From: Megalopta genalis
Lineage: Eukaryota; Arthropoda; Insecta; Hymenoptera; Halictidae
Assembly: GCF_051020955.1 (NCBI RefSeq)
Contig: NC_135013.1
Span: 35,603,302-35,667,301, forward strand
Reading direction: 5' to 3'
DNA length: 64,000 nucleotides
Every line of letters starts with the position of its first letter. The first letter of the stretch is position 1. The translations under genes were made by a program, and so were the position numbers. Below the pieces are notes generated by a model. That model was not told the DNA's origin. It was given only the letters and a program-made list of their open reading frames with translations, and did not search any database. Below, piece by piece: positions 22,036-31,756 of the stretch.

Positions 22036-22342
22036 ATATAGTAACCATTGATGCGAACCATTCTATCTTTGCATCCTCATTTTTTTCTTCCGTTTCTCGT
22101 AAAACTATCGTTTCGTTCACCGCGCATTCGTTCGATTGGAATATAATGTAAAAATTGCCACGCTGCCGGGCCGACGCGTTCGACGACCGTTCGAACGTTT
22201 CGTTTATTCGTGGGCAATTTCTGCGCGTGCGCGCGAGCCCCCGAAATGACTCGCGTAGTACTTTACGAACCGCGGCATAGACGCGCGTCGTGCGTTACCA
22301 GCGCGGGGACAAAATTGCGTGTAATACGAATATTTCGCGAAA
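22036..22342 (+). promoter_or_regulatory. Short intergenic gap, presumed promoter of the helical-repeat gene
   Basis: Only about 300 nt separate the osp poly(A) signal from the next ATG, so the downstream gene's promoter and 5' UTR must lie here or overlap the osp 3' end. No TATA box is obvious. Confidence 0.4.
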
Positions 22343-22435
22343 ATGGAGTCGCTGTTTCAACTAAAATACGACGACTTCGATATTTTTTCCTTAAACATAA
22401 AGAAGAGGCTGATGCTGCAAGACCAGGACGTCCAG
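22343..22435 (+). CDS. Helical-repeat gene exon 1
   Basis: Starts MESLFQLKYDDFDIFSLN and ends in QDQDVQ before GTAGGA. 31 codons, phase 0 end. Confidence 0.82.
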
Positions 22436-25400
22436 GTAGGATAATATATTCTACTCGTTACCTCTCTACCGGGGGTATATGAATTTCGATCGTACGATTT
22501 CACTATTCTCCGAGGATGGATAATAGTTTTATAGGTAACAGAATCGTCTATAGACTTTTGCACACGACTATCGATAATTCTAGTGTAATAGTCGATGGAA
22601 CTTTTTATAAGCCACAGAGGGGTTGCGCGGTTCTCGTTGGATCGCTCCCATTGCACATCGAATTTTTGGTCTTCTTTATATAAAAAGATACGCGCATTAT
22701 AATCGATAGGGATAATCGAGATATAAAGATAATTTCGTAAATCAGGACAAGAATACGTAATTGGAATTTACAGGTTGCGTGCATCACGCGGTTAACCAAC
22801 CTATTCAAAGATGGCGCCAGCATAGGCAACGAGGCGGTTGTTTCGAAACTGATCAAGTACGACGTGCTCTCGTCGATATTCGAAATTCTCCAAACGCTCG
22901 ACGATCATCTTCTCCCGTACGTTTCCTCGCAATTTCTACGCCACGCGTTCCACGGATTTTCTTAATATTCTTTAAAATCGTTGACACAGGATAGTTCTCG
23001 ATTTTTTGAGCTTGGTGATCGTATATCGAAAGTTTTACGAGAGCCACGTGGCAATGGCCGCCGTGGATTCGATGCTGAAGGTCGCAATTTGCATTACGAA
23101 GTCTCGTTGCAAGGAAAACCAGCTTCTGGAAAAATTGATTGCCATCGTTTACGACATATTGAACAGGTAGTCGCGCATCATTTTTTTATATATTTTTGAA
23201 GCATTACTTCGCGAGATCGTTTCATCGGGTGCGTTATAGTACCGGATGCGCATCTACAATCGAGTGTAGCGATAGAATCATAAACAGCCAGCTGTAATTT
23301 TTCTACCATACGCGGAGCGACTGAAAAATTGATTCTGACATTTTCTAAGCAACGATCAGCAACGAAGATTGCTTCGTAATTCGTTCGTTATCGTTGTTGC
23401 ATTTAATCCAAACTTTTGTATTCGCCCGCGCCGATACCGTGCGATTTCTATCGTAGATGAATTTGAGCTTTCTGTGTTATTTTTTCGAGGAATTGTGTAT
23501 TTTAACCGTGCTTGCACAGAGCCGTGGGATTTCACGTGGACTTTGAGGCGGTTTGCGTGCCGCGGCAAGTCCTCAGCCTTCTGAAATCTTTGATCTTCGG
23601 GGTTCCGTCGTATCGGAGAATCAAATTCCTCGCAGCCGCGTTGCTCAACATCGTTCTCGAACACACGAACGCCAAGGATGAGTGGGAGGACGTCGCGTTC
23701 GAACTTTGCCACAAAGCTCTCGACTTAATGAAAGAGATCGTCGACTTCAGCGACGACGAAGCCTCGATCGCGATGGCCACGAACGCTTTGTGCGCCCTTT
23801 GCGCTTCCGGCACCCGGTAACGAAACAAACCTGTACAGGGCCTTCCAAAAACGGATCCCGCAAACCTTACTCTTTCAACGAAGAATAATATCTTGTCAAA
23901 ATTCATACAATTACTTTATCCCGGATAGAATATATAGATATACGAGGCGTTCCCATTCGAAAAGAACGGTCCCGCCAGTTGCGTACGGTTTCAATCGTTT
24001 TTTTTCTTTTTCCTCTTCCAATTTCCAACAATTTGTTCCAACGCGCGAGCGAAGCGCAATTATCGCGTAAAAAAGGAAAATTCCTTTCATTTTCGATGTA
24101 AAAAGCGAGCCGTCGCGAGGGGCTGGTTCGGTTCTTTTCGAACGGGCCACCCTGTAGGTACGTTCGGGGACGCTCTCAGACTCTCGGACACGGAAAATCG
24201 TTTCTGCTAGGCTGTGTTCGGCGGCGAACGAGAGCAGCGCGGGAACGTTCGATAAAATTCAACTGCGCGGAGCGGCTTTGACGAAATCTGTCTACTCGGT
24301 GACGATGAACACGCTGATACCTTGCCCGAGAGTGAGTTCGGTGTTGCGTTACCGTGGGCGGCGGTGGCCGATCCCGACACATATTTAATTACAAGCGTCG
24401 AAGGCCCGTTTTATTTCCGGCTCGACAGGACGACCGGCCGAACGAAACGGACAGCGAACGGACGGAATTCCACGTGAACCTCGTCGCTGCCCTGAGCAGC
24501 CTTTACGAGCTGCGCGAGTGCGACCGCGACAACTTGTCGAACCACTTGGCCGCCAACGGATACCTGAAGCGATTCTTGCTTTCGACCACCGGACTCCCGT
24601 AAGTTCCGCGACGCGATTGACCTCGCTCGGCTCTGCAATTTTCCACGAGGGACCGCCTTCGGGACACCGAAAGGAAACACCCCGTGTCCCTCGGAACTCT
24701 GCTCGCCGCGTAGCTCGTCGTCGACGTCGAGATTATCGGACGCGATCGCCTTTGGTTGCCTTCGCTGTTTCGATCGGCTTCGTTTCGAGCAGATCTTCGA
24801 ACATCCGTTCAAGGATTTCTTCCCTCGTCCCTCTGTCCTTCCTGCCTGTACATCCTCGCCGTCCTTCATCCGACGATCTCCGATTTTAGAGGGTACCTTC
24901 GTCGCAACACCTGCGCGCTGTTGTCGCGCGTCATAACGGTCCTCGCCTCTAAATCGATGCCGATCGGCCGGTGGCCCAGCGACGTGTCCGCCTTCGAGGA
25001 TTTAATGCACCGTGGACTGCTCGACTTGCCAAACGATCAACGACGGTGGAACGATGTTCTGGCTCGTTGGGAAAGCGGCGCGACCGCCCTGACGACGCTG
25101 ATTTATTACCATTTCCGCGCGACCAGAGAGTAAGCCACCGGCGCGGTACTTCGAACGGGGAAACTTTGTCTCGCGCAACTTAGAACTTGGAACGCAACGT
25201 CCACCTTTCAGACACGATACCATCTGTCTGAGGTCGCTGATCGTCCGGATCACGAGTCTACCGTGCTCCGAGCAGCCGCCGTCGTGGGTCCTCAAGGTTC
25301 TGTGGTTTCTGTTCGCCGTGGGATCCGTCTACCATCCGTCGCCCAACTCGGAGCAGGACTACGGGAACGCAGTTAGGCGATTGGCAGCCGCGTTGCAGCG

Positions 25401-27932
25401 TTCGAAACTGGACGAGTGCTATTCCCACCACATCGACCTGCTTCGTTACTGTCTGAAATGTCCGGAGGTGCCCAAGGATCTGAGGACCAAGGCGACGGGC
25501 CTCTGGCTAGCGGACTCCGACGGGAACATCGAGCCTCTGCTCGCTTTGGGCTGCGACAACGTCGTCAGACACCATTTGCTGGTACGGTGAGCTTCCTTTC
25601 GACGGGCCTACGAGCCTGATTCGGACCCTGACTCTCGGTTATTCTTGCCCGAACAGCACCTCGTGCAGACCGGCTATCCCGAGAAGATCATCGGCCTGGC
25701 GATGAAAGGAATCCGGAAGATGGTGCGCGACGACAACAAGAAGGAGATCGGCGAAATAGCTTGGTACATGCTGCCGAAACTTCTCTCGACTTACTCGCCC
25801 GACAAAGGTACGCGCATCGTCCGAGGCGCGCCCGGTGCAGCTTCCGATCGATCCGTTTTGCTAGAAACTCCGAAATTTTAGGAAACGCTATTTACCCTCG
25901 ATACGATTACCTAGGAAATAGACCAGATAATCGTAAATTTGCACGATTTGCACGGTCCGTCCGCGAGCTGCTCGAGACGGCGTCGTAAACGCGAAGTACT
26001 TACCAAAAAGCGAAGCGTCGGACCTTACGCGTTTCCCTCTAACCTCGAATCAAAGATTTACCTTGCCACAGCCGAGCGGATCAAGGCCGTCCTGGAGCTT
26101 GCGAACCTTTTCATTCCCGATTGGCTGTCCGCCGGCGTAAAGAGTCGCTGCGCGGACTGTCTGATGACCATCGTAACGAGGAGAGACACGGACTCGGTGC
26201 TGAGGACGCTGGCAATAATGCAGTCGTACGACTTGCTGGTCACGTCCGCGACGTCCAAGCCATTTACAAGTAGACGTTCCACGGAATTCATTCGCGGCAG
26301 CGACTCGTAAAACGAGCGACAACCAAAAAGACGATAACGCTCACGACCTTTTCCCATCGAATTGCAGTTCTCGAGAAATACGTCGGCACGCCGAACTTCT
26401 TGGAGGAGCTGCTTCTGCGAGGATTCTCCGAGGAAACCCCGGAACTGTCGGCGGTCTGTCTGAAGTTGCTAGCGTTCGTCGTACATTTCCACGAGAGATC
26501 GTTCGTCCGGGTACGCGACGAATCGGAAACAAACAAACAGGGAAGACCGTCGAGTCGCGAAGCGATCGACGGAGCCAACTTTTCTTTCGATCACGCACAT
26601 TTCATAAATAATAGATTCTCGTCGCGGATCGACCGCTGTTCGTCCTTTCCCCGTCCCCGTCCCCGTCCCCGTCCCCGCCCGCGTCGCTGTTCTACATTCG
26701 GTTTTCTCTCTGCCTCGACAGCGCGATAAACCGTTGACGATCGACGTGCAGAGCTTGGCCGATTTGCTGTTTAATACGAGAAAATCTGTCCACATCGCGA
26801 TCAATGGGATGCAACTCGTGCTGGAACTTTTCACTGGAAATATTGATGGATCGCCTGTCAGGTTGGACGGAGTCGTCGGTGGAGTGATCAATCTCTACGA
26901 GACTCTTTGGATCGTTCACGGGATAGTTAGTAGCCTCCTATTGTCTCGAAGCGATCCCCCCTTTCGTCCCGACCGAATTGAAAAATTATGTCGCGAAACG
27001 ATCGATCGACGCGTTCGTTTAGTTTTTCATTTGTCACAACGGCCGCGAGAGTCTTTTATCGGGCCGAGAGAAATTGGAACGTCCCCGAAAGTCGTTCGGC
27101 AAATTTTTAACGCGACCGACGTCTCCGTTGAAATCGATCGATCCGATAAAAATTGCGAATCGCCTGACTCCACTCGTTTCCGCGACAGAGCGACCCAGCG
27201 CGGAGAGACATCGTCTACCAGTGTCTCGAGGGCTTGCTCAGGTTCTGCCACAAGCACGCCGAGCCTCTGATGTACCATCTGTGCACCCTGATGAGCAACT
27301 ACAGCCTGGTGACGTCCACGCTGAGCTCTCGTTGCGTGACCAGCCACTTTCGCAAGTTCGTCTCGTCGTGGCTTCGCTGTCGGAAAAGGTACTGCAACGA
27401 CGAAGGACCTTGGACCGAGAGATCCATCTGTAAGACACCGTTCGAGGATACCTGGGACCTCGTCAAGAAGTACGTGGACACCGTGGACGACAAGGTCGAC
27501 CCTTCGTTCTACGATCTTCGGTACGCGGTGAGTGATTCGCAAATTATGTCGCAACTCGTCGGAACGAATTCCGGGTGTTGCGTCGATCGAACGACCGGCC
27601 GATCGGTAACTATAATAGTTTGCCACTGTAACGAGCCACGGTCGCTGGTAATCGATTTTCAACCGTTCGATCCTGGTTCCATTCGCCAATTAATTGCGAT
27701 TGAACCGAACAAGAGGAATTTGTAGCAGCGTCGATACCATCGATAATTCGATCGAATTCGCGAATCGTCGGATTCGACGAAACGACGAGTCGTCGATGCA
27801 GTGGCGAACGCGTTAAGTTTCAAGGTCGTCGCGATCGGAGATCTCCGTAGTTCGACGAACTCGGGATTTTGCACGAGAAACGTAGCGATCGAATATTATT
27901 TTCAGCTGTCCCAATTCAGAGAATTGGCCTGA
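22343..27932 (+). CDS. ARM/HEAT-like helical-repeat protein, 14 exons, complete
   Basis: Exons: 22343-22435, 22774-22916, 22990-23166, 23520-23816, 24211-24331, 24429-24598, 24890-25129, 25212-25581, 25657-25807, 26072-26269, 26368-26510, 26722-26925, 27189-27527, 27906-27932. All junctions are GT-AG with matching phases, giving 2673 nt and 890 residues. The ATG at 22343 is preceded by an in-frame TAA 21 nt upstream, which fixes the start. The sequence is Leu-rich paired helices throughout (for example RLTNLFKDGASIGNEAVVSK, YDVLSSIFEILQTLDD, LAAALLNIVLEHT, EGLLRFCHKHAEP). There is no signal peptide, membrane span or catalytic motif, and the C-terminus is SQFRELA. The architecture suggests a protein-interaction solenoid. 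Meiosis inhibitor protein 1 (MEI1)-like is a candidate identity from length and style only, and I am not sure of it. The gene is in tandem with osp and convergent with the gene at 28710. Confidence 0.85.
22774..22916 (+). CDS. Helical-repeat gene exon 2
   Basis: The acceptor is atttacag and the donor is GTACGT. Encodes VACITRLTNLFKDGASIG through LQTLDDHLL; phase 2 end. Confidence 0.85.
22990..23166 (+). CDS. Helical-repeat gene exon 3
   Basis: The acceptor is ttgacacag and the donor is GTAGTC. Encodes PIVLDFLSLVIVYRKFYESH and ends in LLEKLIAIVYDILN. A 73-nt intron precedes it. Confidence 0.85.
23520..23816 (+). CDS. Helical-repeat gene exon 4
   Basis: The acceptor is cttgcacag and the donor is GTAACG. 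Encodes RAVGFHVDFEAVCVPRQ, RIKFLAAALLNIVLEHT and a C-terminal NALCALCASGT helix. Confidence 0.87.
23941..24156. mobile_element. MITE-like element with terminal inverted repeats and TA ends
   Basis: The left end CGAGGCGTTCCCATTCG, continuing AAAAGAAC, is an imperfect inverted repeat of the right end, which read in reverse is CAGGGTGGCCCGTTCG, continuing AAAAGAAC. TA dinucleotides flank both ends, as for Tc1/mariner-type target duplication. About 216 bp with no coding capacity. It fills more than half of intron 4 of the helical-repeat gene. Confidence 0.65.
24211..24331 (+). CDS. Helical-repeat gene exon 5
   Basis: The acceptor tttctgctag (24201-24210) is chosen because the earlier ctctcag at 24174-24180 leads to an in-frame TAG. 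The donor is AGA|GTGAGT. Encodes LCSAANESSAGTFDKIQ to NTLIPCPR. Confidence 0.75.
24429..24598 (+). CDS. Helical-repeat gene exon 6
   Basis: The acceptor is gctcgacag and the donor is GTAAGT. Encodes DDRPNETDSERTEFHVNLV to FLLSTTGL. Confidence 0.83.
24890..25129 (+). CDS. Helical-repeat gene exon 7
   Basis: The acceptor is cgattttag and the donor is GTAAGC. Encodes GYLRRNTCALLSRVITVLAS to TTLIYYHFRATR; phase 2 at both ends. Confidence 0.85.
25212..25581 (+). CDS. Helical-repeat gene exon 8
   Basis: The acceptor is acctttcag and the donor is GTACGG. Encodes HDTICLRSLIVRITSLP, VLKVLWFLFAVGSVYHPS and ends NVVRHHLL. The largest exon of this gene, at 370 nt. Confidence 0.87.
25657..25807 (+). CDS. 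Helical-repeat gene exon 9
   Basis: The acceptor is cccgaacag and the donor is GTACGC. Encodes HLVQTGYPEKIIGLAMKGI to STYSPDK; phase 1 end. Confidence 0.85.
26072..26269 (+). CDS. Helical-repeat gene exon 10
   Basis: The acceptor is cttgccacag and the donor is GTAGAC. Encodes ERIKAVLELANLFIPDWLSA to MQSYDLLVTSATSKPFT. Confidence 0.85.
26368..26510 (+). CDS. Helical-repeat gene exon 11
   Basis: The acceptor is gaattgcag and the donor is GTACGC. Encodes LEKYVGTPNFLEELLLRGF to HFHERSFVR. Confidence 0.85.
26648..26677. repeat. (CCCCGT)n hexamer repeat
   Basis: About five copies in the intron between exons 11 and 12 of the helical-repeat gene. The same hexamer type, in a different register, is coding in osp at 4684. 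Confidence 0.85.
26722..26925 (+). CDS. Helical-repeat gene exon 12
   Basis: The acceptor is cctcgacag. The donor ATA|GTTAGT is selected because it keeps phase 0 with the next exon. Encodes RDKPLTIDVQSLADLLFN to YETLWIVHGI. Confidence 0.75.
27189..27527 (+). CDS. Helical-repeat gene exon 13
   Basis: The acceptor is ccgcgacag and the donor is GCG|GTGAGT. Encodes SDPARRDIVYQCLEGLLRF, MYHLCTLMSNYSLVTSTLS and ends DPSFYDLRYA. Confidence 0.85.
27906..27932 (+). CDS. Helical-repeat gene terminal exon 14
   Basis: The acceptor is ttattttcag and eight codons LSQFRELA precede TGA. Very short, but the pyrimidine tract and phase are good. A variant poly(A) hexamer AATATA follows at 27952. Confidence 0.65.
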   Translation: MSQFRELA

Positions 27933-28709
27933 AGAGTGACATAGACATATTAATATAAAACGTGAATTATCGAGTAGCGAAGTCGAACAAATTTATTCAA
28001 GGAATTCGAAGAAACAATCGTAGCGTGTCGAACAATTAAACCGTATACCAATTACCGATCCAAGAGCCGGTACAAAGACGAAGGGGCGAATGAAATATAG
28101 AATGCCTAAACCTACGAGACTGTCCAAACGATGTCGATCGATGGAAAGACCTTACAAACAATTTCAAACGTATCGGCTGACGCGGTTCGAAGGGCTAGCG
28201 GAAATGTCGGCGACCGTGTAGACATTTTGGACACGTGTTTCTCTCAACAATTTATTTCATCCGTGCAACATTGCTCGTAACATTACTTCAACATGGCAAA
28301 TACGTGCGTACAAAAAGTAGAAAAAGATTATCCTGGACGAATTAAATTCGTCCGCGTGTGAACGCGTGCGCTTACTTATTTGTGATCTTGAAATATATAT
28401 ATATGTATATATAATATAGTATATAGCGATTCTGGTTTGGTTTGTCTGCTAATAATCCGGTTCCCTCGGTTTCTAAATCGGCGGCCGGCGCCGCGGCGGG
28501 ACGGCGTCGCCCCCTAAAAATTGTCATCGGAACTGTTCTGGACGTAGTGGTCGCGTGGTTTCGCCGGTTTCGGCGCTCGGAGATTCGTGTTGGCGGCTTG
28601 GAATCGTTCCTGGGCTTCCTTGTTTCGATTCTTCTTCTTCTTCTTTCTCGTCTCGATTCCACTTTCTCGTTCCCCCTCCGTCTGCCTTTTCTTCAGCGCG
28701 TCGTGCCCC
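27933..28709. other. Convergent intergenic region / 3' UTRs
   Basis: This lies between the stop codons of two genes that face each other. It is AT-richer than its surroundings, with an AT-rich tract at 28392-28428. On the minus strand an AATAAA lies at 28251-28256. Confidence 0.6.
28251..28256 (-). terminator. Poly(A) signal AATAAA for the minus-strand secreted-protein gene
   Basis: TTTATT on the + strand reads AATAAA on the minus strand, about 455 nt downstream of the stop at 28710. Confidence 0.45.
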
Positions 28710-28790
28710 TTACTTCCGCGGTCGACCGTTGCGCTGCATGAAGCAACCCTTGAACGAGTTTAATCTCACGTCGATCTCCCCTTCTTCCAG
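28710..28790 (-). CDS. Secreted six-Cys protein exon 3 (C-terminus)
   Basis: The acceptor tgcttctag on the minus strand precedes LEEGEIDVRLNSFKGC, followed by FMQRNGRPRK and TAA at 28712-28710. Confidence 0.82.
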   Translation of the reverse strand: MEEGEIDVRLNSFKGCFMQRNGRPRK

Positions 28791-31756
28791 CTAGAAGCAA
28801 AGCCAAGTCGCGTTCCGTTTATTCGATTCTTTCGACGGAAGTCGCGGGTGGTCTCTCGCTTCCGCGAATTCGCATCGGCACGGTCGCGAAAACGTGTACA
28901 CGCAAGAGGGACCGAGCTTTCCGGATCGAAAGCGAGATGCGTATTCGAGAAGAGAAATCCTGCGAAAGGATTCTCGCGAAAATTAGCTCGAAAGTTGAGA
29001 TAAACGCGCGGGTCCGCGAATGAAAAGTTTCGGACGAAAGATAAAGGACCGCCGGTTATTCGTCCGACAAGGCGCAGACCTCGTTCTACCGGCACGGGTG
29101 ACCCAGATTCTACCGACCCGACCATTTACCTACGTCCCGGCGCAGCGACTTCGTTGTATACGAGGCTGCGTCTACTCGTCCCACTAGGTACGGAATTTAT
29201 GCTTCCAGTCCGACGTGTGTACCACCCTCGTCCTACTTGCCCAATTAGACGCGGTTTCGCCGTTCTGGGAACGCGGTTGACTAAAAGTTTCGGTCAAAGT
29301 GCAAGAAATTTTTCGTACCGTTCGATCGTTTTTCGAGCCGCGGTTCGCTGCGATTTATTCGCTGCTATATTCCCCGGAGATTCCGGCCACCGACACGGTG
29401 GTGCCGCGCGCATAAATTGCGATTACCTGGTCGAACAGGTAGATCTCCTTGTAACAGGACGGCGATACGCACTCTCGGATGCACCTGGTCTTCGCGATGT
29501 CGCTCCTCTCCGGCGGATGCATCTTGCAAGCGCCGCTCTCCTCGCAAGCCTGCTCGAATTGCCTAAAGAGAAGTTCCTGGCGAACATAATAACATCTCAG
29601 CGAACCAGCCATTAGCTTTATTACAAGCGATCGTAACTATTATTATAAGCGATTCGCGCGGCAAGAATATCTATTATCGCGGCAATTTCTTCGAGACTCG
29701 CCGAGGTTATTAATCCCAATTAGCGGCACGATCGGTATCGCGCGGGCTCGTTCAATTTTCCTTTGAAGCGGATCCAGTTTCTCCGGGCAAGCGAACTTAC
29801 TTCCAGCCACCGCGGAAATAGTGGGAGCCGGCAATGCTGGACATTCTCGGGAAGTTTAATAACATCGGCGCAACTTTCCTATCGATCTTTCTACCGTGAG
29901 GCAAAGGGACGGTGTCTCTCCTTCGCCGGCGTTGTTATTAAATTTAAGGCCCCTGGCATCGTCGGATTTTTCAAAGACCAAAACCATTGTACCGCGGTTA
30001 CGGAATAAAGATAGTCGATCCACCGGTGATTCGAGAAGCAGCTGCGGCATCTTGGTCGACGAGTATCGCAAAAATCGATGTCTCTCTTTCGACGAACCTT
30101 AACCGTGAAATCGTATTCGGTAAAAATACAGAGGGGATTAGAATCTGCAAACGCAAGCGGGCTAATCGACTCGTAGAATTGTCTATCGTCGATCAAAGTT
30201 TGTAATCCGTGCAACGAGGGTCCTCGAAAACGCGTTCGATCGAACGTATATCGTTCGTTTGCCCTGGCTGCCCGTTCGCCAGGCTCGCGTTAATGCAACA
30301 AGTGACGAAGAAACGAATGTTTGCACGCCCCGAATTCCATCGAGTGCCCTCCTGCAGAAGTTAGCGCAATCGATTCCGGCGCGACTCGGAGCGATCCTTG
30401 TCCCAAGGACGCGCTGGCTGGCACGTCTCGTCGAGTCGATCTCGCGGCGATCTTTGTATCGGCAGAAGCGATACCGGCGAAGCACGCCCTCGAGCACTTC
30501 GCCCGTCTTCGGGGTTAACGCCGAATCGATTTCGCCCCGTCGACGAAACCATGGCACCACCCGCCGCGTCCCCCATGGGGACGCTAAGCCCGAGGTCCTG
30601 GGAGGAAATCCTTTCCGCGCAATCCGATCTTTATCCCTCGGATATTAGGCAGATTCGATCGGAACATCCAAGCTCGCCAGTTAACGCGGACGTCTTGGAT
30701 CAAGAATTTCGCTCTCGGAGGCGCGAAGCAGACGACTACAGCTTCCGCGAGCTCGCCGATGGGTCCGCGTTCGAATATTCGGAGGCAACCGCGGTCTACG
30801 CGCAAGTCCGAACCAAATTGCTGGATGCCGCGCAAGTTTTTCCCCGTGAAAACGTCGGAAAATCGAAAACAACGAATCTCGACGAGGCTCGTAGAAAGCT
30901 GCGCGAAACGCAACATGCTCCGAGAACAGTAATTCAGTCGCCAACAGTTCGAGAAGGCTTTTGTATTTGAATTTCAAAGGATCAAAGGTAACAAATCCCT
31001 GTAACACCCTCGCGGAAAGTTCCCTCGAATTCAACGCTTTCGAAATCCACTTTCAGCTGCAGCGAAAGCCTCCTACATTTCAATTTCAATTAATTCAAAG
31101 CAATAAATACTTTCGAAACGTGCTTCGCGCTTGCTACGCATCTCGAAAGCAGCTCGCGCCTGAATTTCGATGAATCAAGGTCAACGAATCCCTGCAAAGC
31201 TCTTACGAACGCGCATCTCGAACTCGACACTCCTTGAACATAAATTCACTCGGCAGACGTCGCGAAATAATCTACGATGTCGCGATTCCAAAGGAATAAT
31301 GATAAAACAGAATGGAAGCTGCTCGACGATGCATCGAACGCACTGCACCAAAAATCTCCGCCACAGTACCCTGCTCTCGAACAGGGTCGCGACGATTCGA
31401 ATCCCAATTAGAGGGAACGAAAATTCCAACGAAATATTCTCGATGAGACGCGAGAGCACGAGAAGCGACCGCGATCGCGGTCCAAACAGCGGGCCTGGCG
31501 GCCCAATCGGAGCATGCAGCATCCCGGTAGGAAAAAAGCGCCACCCGAAAAGCTACGGGTTGCCATAACCTCTAAGAGGGAGAACGGTTCTCGTAGCCGC
31601 GGCTCGCGGTATAAATATCGGCCGACTTACATTCCTGGTGGTCTCCTTGTACGGGTACTCGGGGAATGCGAAGGTCTTGGCGAGGATTCCCGGCCCCAGC
31701 TGTAGGTGTCCGACGACGAGGACCAGGCCGATCGTGAACGCCACCCCCGGCGCCAT
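28710..31756 (-). CDS. Small secreted six-cysteine protein, 3 exons, complete
   Basis: Exons on the minus strand: 31756-31631, 29576-29427, 28790-28710. Junctions AAT|GTAAGT, CAG|GTAATC and cttctag|CTG are all phase 0, giving 118 residues. The N-terminus MAPGVAFTIGLVLVVGHLQL is a typical signal peptide. The mature part has KTFAFPEYPYKETTRN, then QACEESGACKM, then TRCIRECVSPSCYKEIY (C-x3-C-x4-C-Y), and the last exon gives LEEGEIDVRLNSFKGC and a basic tail. Six cysteines suggest disulfide bonds in the secretory pathway. From memory the last motif is strongly conserved in a small animal family of unknown function (possibly the DUF4787/C17orf67 type), but I am not certain of the name. Introns are 636 and 2054 nt. 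Convergent with the helical-repeat gene. Confidence 0.82.
28791..29426 (-). other. Intron 2 of the secreted-protein gene
   Basis: GTAATC donor to cttctag acceptor on the minus strand. No feature recognised inside. Confidence 0.7.
29427..29576 (-). CDS. Secreted six-Cys protein exon 2
   Basis: The acceptor ttcgccag is chosen because it preserves phase 0; the pyrimidine-rich ctctttag a few nt downstream would break the frame. Encodes ELLFRQFEQACEESGACKMH to CYKEIYLFDQ with five cysteines. Confidence 0.82.
29577..31630 (-). other. Intron 1 of the secreted-protein gene
   Basis: 2.05 kb between GTAAGT and tcgccag on the minus strand. It holds an opposite-strand 139-codon open frame (30551-30970) and two imperfect copies of a short segment near 30966 and 31161. 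Confidence 0.7.
30551..30970 (+). CDS. Possible intron-nested ORF, 139 codons (low confidence)
   Basis: ATG in a strong context (AAACCATGG) opens MAPPAASPMGTLSPRSWEE and runs to TGA at 30968. Composition is less Arg/Ser-biased than chance frames here, with stretches such as ADDYSFRELADGSAFEYSE and KTTNLDEARRKLRETQ. No known domain. It lies antisense within intron 1 of the secreted-protein gene. It may be a single-exon nested gene, an exon of something larger, or chance. Confidence 0.2.
   Translation: MAPPAASPMGTLSPRSWEEILSAQSDLYPSDIRQIRSEHPSSPVNADVLDQEFRSRRREADDYSFRELADGSAFEYSEATAVYAQVRTKLLDAAQVFPRENVGKSKTTNLDEARRKLRETQHAPRTVIQSPTVREGFCI
31631..31756 (-). CDS. Secreted six-Cys protein exon 1 (signal peptide)
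   Basis: ATG at 31756-31754 on the minus strand starts MAPGVAFTIGLVLVVGHLQL; the exon ends PYKETTRN before GTAAGT. The hydrophobic stretch of about 12 residues followed by small residues fits a cleaved signal peptide. Confidence 0.83.

Noticed and set aside
24174..24180. Acceptor ctctcag for exon 5 of the helical-repeat gene
   Set aside because: In the required phase it reaches TAG after about 10 codons, while the acceptor at 24210 gives an open exon that joins correctly.
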